DNA of 5,081 nucleotides from Dehalococcoidia bacterium (GTDB taxonomy: Bacteria > Chloroflexota > Dehalococcoidia > Dehalococcoidales > DAOWKM01): the NCBI GenBank assembly GCA_030643695.1, contig DAOWKM010000034.1, forward strand, positions 1-5,081, read 5' to 3'. Made by a program: the position numbers and the translations under genes. The notes beneath the pieces are model-generated. The model did not search any database. It saw only the letters and a program-made list of their open reading frames with translations, and was not told where the DNA came from. This document shows positions 1 to 5,081 of this stretch, one piece after another (position 1 is the stretch's first letter; each line of letters opens with the position of its first letter).

Positions 1-2166
1 GCTTTTCGTGGTTACGAAAATAAGGTGTCTACCTTTGGTGATAAGTTACTACTAGACTCAATCTGCCAGTCCTGTGGAGAGTGTGTTGTTCGTTGCCCTA
101 CTGGTGCCCTGATACCTAAAGATGCCAGACAACCGACGCGGGAGGTAGAAACCGTCTGCCCTTACTGTGGTGTTGGTTGCGAGATTTACTTGGGCATCCG
201 TAATGAACAGGTGATAGCTGTTCGTGGTAAAAGAGAAGGCACGGTCAATAACGGTAGCCTTTGTGTTAAGGGTCGTTTTGGCATTGCTGAGTTTGTTCAT
301 CATTCGGAGCGATTAACCACCCCTCTAATTAGAAGAAATGGGAACTTTGAGAAGGCAAGCTGGGACGAAGCATTAGACCTGGTGGCTAAAAGGCTTAGTA
401 GCTATCAGGGGAACCAGATGGCGGTAATCTCCTCAGCCAAGTGTACCAATGAGGAGAACTACCTAATGCAAAAGTTGGCTAGGGTGGTATTGGGCACTAA
501 TAATATTGACCATTGCGCCCGACTGTGTCATGCCCCTACTGTAGCCGGTTTGGTGCAGAGCTTCGGCAGTGGGGCAATGACTAACTCCATCAGCGAGATT
601 GGTGATGCTCAATGCATCTTGGCTATCGGCACTAACACTACATCCAGTCACCCTGTAATTGGATTTGAGGTGAAAAAGGTGGTGCGCCGGGGGGCAAGGC
701 TTATTGTGGCTAGCCCCAGGGAGATTGACCTTTGCCGCCTGGCTGACCTATGGCTACGGCTCAAGCCTGGCACTGATGTTGCCCTACTTATGGGGATGAT
801 GAAGGTCATAGTAGATGAGGAATTACTTGACTCCGCCTTTATCAAGGAGCGCTGTGAGAACTTTGACGCCTTTAAGGGGTCGCTTAAGAATTTTGGCTTG
901 GATGTTGTTGAGTATATTACCGGGGTGCCTGGGGAGAAAATAGTTGAAGCCGCCAGGCTCTATGCAATGAACAAGCCGGCGACTTTACTCTATGCTATGG
1001 GTATCACTCAGCACTCCCATGGCACTGATAATGTGATGGCTACTGCCAACTTGGCAATGCTTACCGGGAATGTTGGTAAGCCATCAACCGGGGTAAATCC
1101 ACTCAGGGGTCATAACAATGTGCAGGGTGCCTGTGACATGGGGGCTCTGCCCAATGTGTATCCCGGCTATCAACCAGTAACTGACCCGGCAATGAGGAAG
1201 AGGTTTGAGGCTGCTTGGGGTGCCTTGTTGCCCTCCAATGTTGGGCTTACTCTTACTGATTTAATGGATTATGTCTATCAGAGAAAGGTAAAGGCGGTTT
1301 ATCTTATGGGTGAAAACCTGGTGTTGAGCGAACCTGATGCCGGGCATGCCCGAGAGGCATTATCTAAACTGGAGTTTCTGGTGGTTCAGGATATTTTCCT
1401 TTCTGAAACAGCTCGGCTAGCTGATGTTGTTCTGCCAGCAGCAACCTTTGCCGAGAAGGATGGCACCTTCACCAACACCGAGAGGAGGGTGCAGCGGGTA
1501 AGGAAGGCGATAGAGCCAGTAGGCGATTCCAGACCTGACTGGTGGATTACCTGCCAGATTGCCCGGAGGATAGGGGGTAAGGGCTTTGATTTTGAGCATC
1601 CCGGTCAAATTATGGATGAGATTAACCGTTTGACCCCCAGTTACGGGGGCATTACCTACGAGCGCCTGGAGAATGGTGGCTTGCAGTGGCCCTGCCCTAC
1701 TCCAGACCATCCGGGGACACCTATACTCCATACTAAGCAGTTCACTAGGGGCAGGGGCAGATTTATTCCCTTAGACTATAAGCCACCTATGGAGCTTCCC
1801 GATAATGACTATCCCCGTATGCTAACTACTGGGCAAAGCCTGTATCACTTCCATACTGGAACTCTAACCAGGAAGGTAAAAGGACTTAATATACTAAGGA
1901 GTGAGGAGTTAGTGGAAATAAACCCTGAGGATGCTTTGGCTCTAGGCATTGCTGATGGTGAGATGGTAAAGGTTACTTCCCGAAGGGGGGAGGTAGTAGC
2001 TAAAGCTAAAGTAACTGAGGCTTCACCAGTAGGGGTAGTCTTCATGACCTTTCACTTTGCTGAAAGTCCAACAAATGTGTTAACTAACCCTGCCCTTGAC
2101 CCAGTATCTAAGATACCGGAATACAAGGTCTGCGCAGTGAGAGTTGAGCGGGGTGACCCCGTCTAA
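1..2166 (+). CDS. fdhA: Formate dehydrogenase catalytic (alpha) subunit, Cys type with N-terminal Fe-S domain; 5' end outside window
   Basis: Molybdopterin oxidoreductase that interconverts formate and CO2, probably in the cytoplasm since no export signal is visible (the true N-terminus is missing). The frame is open to the left edge, and the residues before the GTG at 25 (FRGYENK) continue the usual linker of NuoG-like formate dehydrogenases. That GTG also lacks a ribosome binding site, so it is probably an internal Val. Numbering from it: C14, C17, C20 and C24 (CxxCxxCxxxCP) bind a ferredoxin-type 4Fe-4S cluster; C45, C48, C52 and C80 bind the catalytic-domain 4Fe-4S cluster; K82 is the electron-relay lysine. 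C168 (TGT, 526-528) followed by H169 takes the place of Sec140-His141 of E. coli FdhH, and R361 in PLRGHNNVQGACDMG matches its Arg333. The C-terminal molybdopterin-dinucleotide-binding domain spans about 596-708 and ends in the typical way (PEYKVCAVRVE). Relatives with this layout are about 900 residues, so roughly 170-180 N-terminal residues, probably 2Fe-2S and further 4Fe-4S sites, are missing. The family call is firm; metal and electron acceptor are not determined. Confidence 0.93.
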   Translation, partial: AFRGYENKVSTFGDKLLLDSICQSCGECVVRCPTGALIPKDARQPTREVETVCPYCGVGCEIYLGIRNEQVIAVRGKREGTVNNGSLCVKGRFGIAEFVHHSERLTTPLIRRNGNFEKASWDEALDLVAKRLSSYQGNQMAVISSAKCTNEENYLMQKLARVVLGTNNIDHCARLCHAPTVAGLVQSFGSGAMTNSISEIGDAQCILAIGTNTTSSHPVIGFEVKKVVRRGARLIVASPREIDLCRLADLWLRLKPGTDVALLMGMMKVIVDEELLDSAFIKERCENFDAFKGSLKNFGLDVVEYITGVPGEKIVEAARLYAMNKPATLLYAMGITQHSHGTDNVMATANLAMLTGNVGKPSTGVNPLRGHNNVQGACDMGALPNVYPGYQPVTDPAMRKRFEAAWGALLPSNVGLTLTDLMDYVYQRKVKAVYLMGENLVLSEPDAGHAREALSKLEFLVVQDIFLSETARLADVVLPAATFAEKDGTFTNTERRVQRVRKAIEPVGDSRPDWWITCQIARRIGGKGFDFEHPGQIMDEINRLTPSYGGITYERLENGGLQWPCPTPDHPGTPILHTKQFTRGRGRFIPLDYKPPMELPDNDYPRMLTTGQSLYHFHTGTLTRKVKGLNILRSEELVEINPEDALALGIADGEMVKVTSRRGEVVAKAKVTEASPVGVVFMTFHFAESPTNVLTNPALDPVSKIPEYKVCAVRVERGDPV
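2149..2161. terminator. Short GC-rich hairpin at the convergent gene junction (weak terminator candidate)
   Basis: A perfect 5-bp inverted repeat (CGGGG / CCCCG) with a 3-base TGA loop lies over the last codons of the formate dehydrogenase gene, just before its TAA, and 32 bases past the patatin stop on the other strand. Its symmetry could serve transcripts arriving from both sides. Neither side has a T-run directly after the stem, so it is not a canonical Rho-independent terminator. The very short stem may be chance in GC-rich codons. Confidence 0.25.
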
Positions 2167-2192
2167 CCTAGTGAGCATCAATCTGGCATAAT

Positions 2193-2984
2193 TTAATTCT
2201 CTCCTAACCGTCTTTTTATCTCAGGAATGGCATCCTGAGTGGCTAGTTCGCCTTGTAAGTTGCACTCTTGAGTTCGGTGGAAGTCGAAGTTTCCAATGGA
2301 TGTCACCTGGGGTTCAATCACTATATCAGTCTCACTAAGGCTGGACCTCAGCGCCTGAGAGGTAGCAATATGAATTGTTTCCATTATGATACTAAAGATG
2401 TTAGGCTCTTTTACTTCTCTTACACTGTTATCAGGCACCACGTTCACTGCTATTGTAAAGTCTGCCCCCATTGTTCTGAGAACACTCACTGGCACCGGGT
2501 TCACTAAAGCCCCATCAACCAGATACCTGCCTTGCTGTTTGACCGGGGTGAGTATTATTGGGATAGAACCGCTAGCCCTTACTCCATCCCGCACCAAGCC
2601 CTGTTTAATCACTACCTCCTCACCCGTTCCTATATCAGTAGCTACACAAGCAAAGGGTATCTTTAAGTCCTTAAATTCTATATCACCTATAATTGACCTC
2701 AGCACACTTTCCACTTTTCGCCCTTGAACCAAGCCAGTTTTGGATAAGGCTGGGTCTGCCAAGAGAGCAAACCTCTTCGGGGCAAGGTCTACTGCCAGGG
2801 CTTTTATTTCATTAACAGCTTTCCCTTGGGCGTAGAGGGCACCAATTAGAGCCCCCATACTGGTGCCGGCAATCATATCAATAGGAATGCCTTCTTTCTC
2901 CAGAACCTCCAATACTCCGATATGAGCTAGTCCCCGAGCGGCACCGCCACCGAGAGCTAATCCAATCTTTCTCCCTATCCCCAT
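2193..2984 (-). CDS. Patatin-like phospholipase (RssA/NTE-type serine esterase)
   Basis: Predicted lipid acyl hydrolase of the patatin family, 263 residues, typical of the short single-domain bacterial RssA/YchK group. All family landmarks are intact. The glycine-rich oxyanion-hole loop GGGAARG is at residues 12-18 and the nucleophile elbow GTSMG at 40-44, with S42 catalytic. The ASGSIP block is at 137-142, and DGALVNPVPV begins at D157, the partner of the Ser-Asp dyad. No signal peptide or membrane segment is apparent, so it is likely cytosolic and acts on membrane lipids from inside; the substrate is unknown. The ATG at 2984 places the first beta strand directly after the start, as in relatives. 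It overlaps the end of the HerA-like gene by 10 bases in another frame. The upstream Shine-Dalgarno match is poor (GAAGAG only 2 bases away, AAGGA about 12 away), so translation is probably coupled to that gene. Housekeeping and defence-effector patatins look alike at this level. Confidence 0.9.
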   Translation of the reverse strand: MGIGRKIGLALGGGAARGLAHIGVLEVLEKEGIPIDMIAGTSMGALIGALYAQGKAVNEIKALAVDLAPKRFALLADPALSKTGLVQGRKVESVLRSIIGDIEFKDLKIPFACVATDIGTGEEVVIKQGLVRDGVRASGSIPIILTPVKQQGRYLVDGALVNPVPVSVLRTMGADFTIAVNVVPDNSVREVKEPNIFSIIMETIHIATSQALRSSLSETDIVIEPQVTSIGNFDFHRTQECNLQGELATQDAIPEIKRRLGEN

Positions 2985-4582
2985 AGCTCTTCAATATCCT
3001 TTTCTACCGGTTCGCTGGAGAGAAGGCCCTTATAGGACTCGGCAGAGCCATACTCCCTGGTTCTGACTACTATTGGCATGGGCACAGCATGGCCGAAGAT
3101 GAGTGCCTGCTGCCTGGATTCCAGCTTTGATAATACTGATTTGAGTTCGCTCTTTCCCGATGCCCCGGCAAGGACGCTATCAATGTCTCGCTCATCATCC
3201 AGAAGGCAGGTTATTTTAGTTCCTATTTGCGACATAACCTCGCTATCAATGCCGCTGGGCCGCTGGTCAATTATCAGTAGGGTAACATTATACTTACGCA
3301 TCTCTCGGGCAATGATGCCGAATATGGTCTGGCTGGATACCTCTGAATTGAGGAATTTGTGTGCCTCCTCAATGGTGATAACTAGAGGGTGGGGAGGGGT
3401 AATGTCCTCGCCGAGCGCTTTCTCCATCCTCTCCCGATACTGGGCATGGATGCGACGAGTAAGGAGGTTAGCTACCAGAATGTAAGCGGTAATATCAGTA
3501 TATCTACCAAACTCCAGAACTACATTTATCCCTTGGTCAAGGTATTCCAAGATGCGCTTTACCGGGTTATCCGGGGTATGAGGCATAAGGAAGGGGAGAC
3601 GCCTGATGGTTTCCAGCCCACGCCGCAGGTTGCGATAGGTGCTATCATGAATACTTAACCTGGTTAATAGCTGTTTGGTCTCATCCCCATCCCCCAAGCC
3701 CAGTGTGGCTTCTATCCATTTCTTGTCACCGAACTCTCTGACTAGCTGGTATACTGCTTGGACTGCAGGCTCAGTAAGGTTCAGGGTCTGGCGCAATAGT
3801 CCAATATCCTCAGGCTCTATCTCGTCATAGCCTATTCTGACGACAAAGTCGGTGCTTACCCGCCGCCGCCTTGAGCTTTCTTCATCAAGGGTGAACACAG
3901 CTACCTTGGACGGGAAAAGCTGTTTTAGAGCCTTGACCCGCCGACCTTCCTCGCTCCGGCTTTCCCAGCCGTATTCACTATGCATATCAAACACCAGGTT
4001 CACCGCTGTTCCCTTCTGCAGCATGCCAATAAGAAGCAACCGGGTAAGAAAGGTCTTACCCGTGCCACTCTTACCAAAGATACCATTGGAACGCTTAACC
4101 AGCTCAGCTAGGTTGAGGCAGACCTTGGTCTCCATATCCAGTGGTGTCCCAATATAGAACCTCCTTTCGTCCTCACTGCCAAAAACTAGCTCTACATCCT
4201 GCTGGGATGCCGGGTTCACCACCGAGAAGTGGCTGGGGACGGTCTTAACCGGTTGAGGTCCTTCCAGAAGGCTGGCAGCATCACCGCCGATGGTAAGATA
4301 GGGCGAAACATGAAGTGTCCCATAGGTGCTGGTGCCAGCTAATACCTCAGCGATGAATGGGTCGGAAATATCGGGTGGGGTAACGGTAAGATTCTGGTCG
4401 GTTACCCCCAGGCTAATATCGGTTATCATGCCAAAGAAACGCCGTTTCTTTCCCTCAATGGTTACATAGCGCCCCACTGCCATATCCTCCACCGAAGCTG
4501 AGCTATCCAGCCTGACCTCTACCCCTTTATTTGATGAGCCGGAGACGATGATACCCAGCCGTTCACTATTTTCCTGATTCAC
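2975..4582 (-). CDS. herA: HerA-like DNA translocase/helicase ATPase (HAS-barrel plus DUF87 domain)
   Basis: Predicted hexameric FtsK/HerA-superfamily ATPase that moves along double-stranded DNA; classical HerA drives the NurA nuclease in DNA end resection. The protein has 535 residues, close to the usual HerA length of about 500. A small beta-rich HAS-barrel-like region lies at about 8-70, followed by a linker and the RecA-like core. Walker A is GKSGTGKT (170-177). DMHSEYGW (199-206) is the family strand after Walker A. Walker B is VITIEEAH (401-408), with acidic residues at E405 and E406. The stretch GIIAREMRKYN (422-432) holds arginines likely to act between subunits, and IIDQRPSGID (437-446) is the sensor-like block typical of HerA. 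The start is the GTG at 4582, supported by a strong ribosome binding site 8 bases away and by a 4-base GTGA overlap with the preceding stop. The gene ends inside the patatin gene, so all three minus-strand genes look co-transcribed. The family is clear; the precise role (repair or HerA-based defence) depends on its partner. Confidence 0.92.
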   Translation of the reverse strand: MNQENSERLGIIVSGSSNKGVEVRLDSSASVEDMAVGRYVTIEGKKRRFFGMITDISLGVTDQNLTVTPPDISDPFIAEVLAGTSTYGTLHVSPYLTIGGDAASLLEGPQPVKTVPSHFSVVNPASQQDVELVFGSEDERRFYIGTPLDMETKVCLNLAELVKRSNGIFGKSGTGKTFLTRLLLIGMLQKGTAVNLVFDMHSEYGWESRSEEGRRVKALKQLFPSKVAVFTLDEESSRRRRVSTDFVVRIGYDEIEPEDIGLLRQTLNLTEPAVQAVYQLVREFGDKKWIEATLGLGDGDETKQLLTRLSIHDSTYRNLRRGLETIRRLPFLMPHTPDNPVKRILEYLDQGINVVLEFGRYTDITAYILVANLLTRRIHAQYRERMEKALGEDITPPHPLVITIEEAHKFLNSEVSSQTIFGIIAREMRKYNVTLLIIDQRPSGIDSEVMSQIGTKITCLLDDERDIDSVLAGASGKSELKSVLSKLESRQQALIFGHAVPMPIVVRTREYGSAESYKGLLSSEPVEKDIEELWG

Positions 4583-5081
4583 TGTTTAATCCTCCCCAGA
4601 ATAGCGTTAAGCTGGTTAAAGTTACCGCTAAGCAGGATGGCTAACTCCTTGCCGGCTGCCACCAGAAAGGGATGAGGGTCTTCATATGCCTGACTCATCT
4701 GGCGCAGGCAGGCGGCAGTAAGCTCGTCTACAGAAACGGGCAGATGAGTGTTAACCAGTATATTGAGGAAGTCAAAGGACTGGCTAAACTTCTTTACCTC
4801 TTCAGGGTTACACCGGTAAACAAAACTGTGGATTCGAGCTGGCTGGGGTGGCAGGTAGTGAAATAGTTTATCACCCTGCCTATGCCCAACCACCAAAGCG
4901 CTAAATTCGCTTCTGAGTAGCTTTAAGAGTTGGGGGCTTGACTGGTAGATTGCCTCTTCACTAGCCTCGTCTTTGCCCCGGGCAATGGGACGCCGCCCTG
5001 GTTCAAGGCTGGTGGTAGCGGCATTATAGACTATGCCATATAGCTCCACCGGCAAGTCCCTGGTCTTCACCAGACTGCCCA
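4579..5081 (-). CDS. C-terminal part of an unrecognised protein encoded directly upstream of the HerA-like gene; 5' end outside window
   Basis: About 166 residues are visible. I do not recognise the family. The frame stays open to the right edge; the GTG at 5070 lacks a Shine-Dalgarno site before it and is probably internal, so the protein is likely longer. Numbering from that GTG, notable stretches are RPIARGKDEASEE (27-39), LVVGHRQGD (59-67), YLPPQPARIHSFVY (72-85) and a helical C-terminal region with AYEDPHPFLVAAGKELAILL (128-147). There is no transmembrane segment. Its TGA overlaps the GTG of the HerA-like gene, so the two are almost certainly co-expressed and may act together. The usual partner in this position is the 5'-3' nuclease NurA, whose C-terminus carries a GYPxxLxxAH-like motif. 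The DPHPFLVAAGKE segment resembles that layout only loosely and has Gly where the motif has His. A divergent NurA, or a different HerA accessory protein, are both possible. The NurA catalytic acidic residues would lie mostly in the missing N-terminal part. Confidence 0.7.
   Translation of the reverse strand, partial: GSLVKTRDLPVELYGIVYNAATTSLEPGRRPIARGKDEASEEAIYQSSPQLLKLLRSEFSALVVGHRQGDKLFHYLPPQPARIHSFVYRCNPEEVKKFSQSFDFLNILVNTHLPVSVDELTAACLRQMSQAYEDPHPFLVAAGKELAILLSGNFNQLNAILGRIKQ
4591..4597 (-). promoter_or_regulatory. Strong Shine-Dalgarno site of the HerA-like gene
   Basis: Read on the minus strand this is GGGGAGG, ending 8 bases before the GTG at 4582. It is the best ribosome binding site in the window and decides the GTG as the start. 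It lies inside the last codons of the upstream gene, so the HerA-like protein can be initiated directly as well as by coupling through the GTGA overlap. Confidence 0.75.

Noticed and set aside
25..27. GTG as the start of the formate dehydrogenase gene
   Set aside because: The frame continues upstream without a stop to position 1, no Shine-Dalgarno site precedes the GTG, and the upstream residues match the linker expected inside a longer NuoG-like protein.
526..528. Possible selenocysteine codon at the formate dehydrogenase active site
   Set aside because: The codon is TGT, an ordinary cysteine, so no selenocysteine insertion signal is needed.
1999..2012. Short direct repeat (AGCTAAAGCTAAAG)
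   Set aside because: It is a few bases long, lies in coding sequence encoding an Ala-Lys-Ala-Lys stretch, and is not part of a longer repeat.
58..2045. Open minus-strand frames inside the formate dehydrogenase gene
   Set aside because: The plus-strand product aligns along its full visible length with the formate dehydrogenase family; the reverse frames have no domain or ribosome binding site support.
2268..2727. Open plus-strand frames opposite the patatin gene
   Set aside because: They lie entirely antisense to a gene with intact catalytic motifs, overlap each other in different frames, and show no recognisable domain.
3078..4157. Open plus-strand frames opposite the HerA-like gene
   Set aside because: They are antisense shadows of a clear ATPase gene; their Ser/Arg/Leu-rich compositions are typical of reverse-frame translation and they carry no known motif.

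Overview
The window holds four genes in two convergent blocks, with almost no non-coding DNA. Two of them, at the two window edges, are cut. The plus strand (1-2166) carries the C-terminal ~720 residues of a large molybdenum- or tungsten-dependent formate dehydrogenase catalytic subunit. It is a cysteine (not selenocysteine) enzyme with an extra ferredoxin-type iron-sulfur domain ahead of the catalytic part, and its real start lies left of the window. The minus strand (5081 down to 2193) reads as one tightly packed operon: the C-terminal part of an unrecognised protein, a HerA-family hexameric DNA-translocase ATPase, and a patatin-like phospholipase. Its genes overlap by 4 and 10 bases.

The two blocks meet tail to tail across a 26-base gap (2167-2192). 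A short GC-rich hairpin overlaps the last formate dehydrogenase codons there. No promoter is visible for either block; both must start outside the window. No tRNA, rRNA, CRISPR array, insertion sequence or long repeat was seen.

The organism is most likely an anaerobic prokaryote that uses formate/CO2 chemistry, for example through the Wood-Ljungdahl pathway. Moderate GC content, GTG starts, a strong Shine-Dalgarno site and compact operons suit many bacteria. Chloroflexota such as Dehalococcoidia is a guess from gene style and is not proven by the sequence.

The formate dehydrogenase would interconvert formate and CO2 and pass electrons through its iron-sulfur clusters to a partner subunit encoded elsewhere. 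In the minus-strand operon, HerA would pump DNA, classically with the NurA nuclease in end resection. The protein encoded just upstream sits where a NurA-like partner would be expected, but its family could not be confirmed. The co-transcribed patatin is the odd member. It may be housekeeping lipid hydrolysis, or the trio may be a functional unit such as a defence module; the second reading is speculative.
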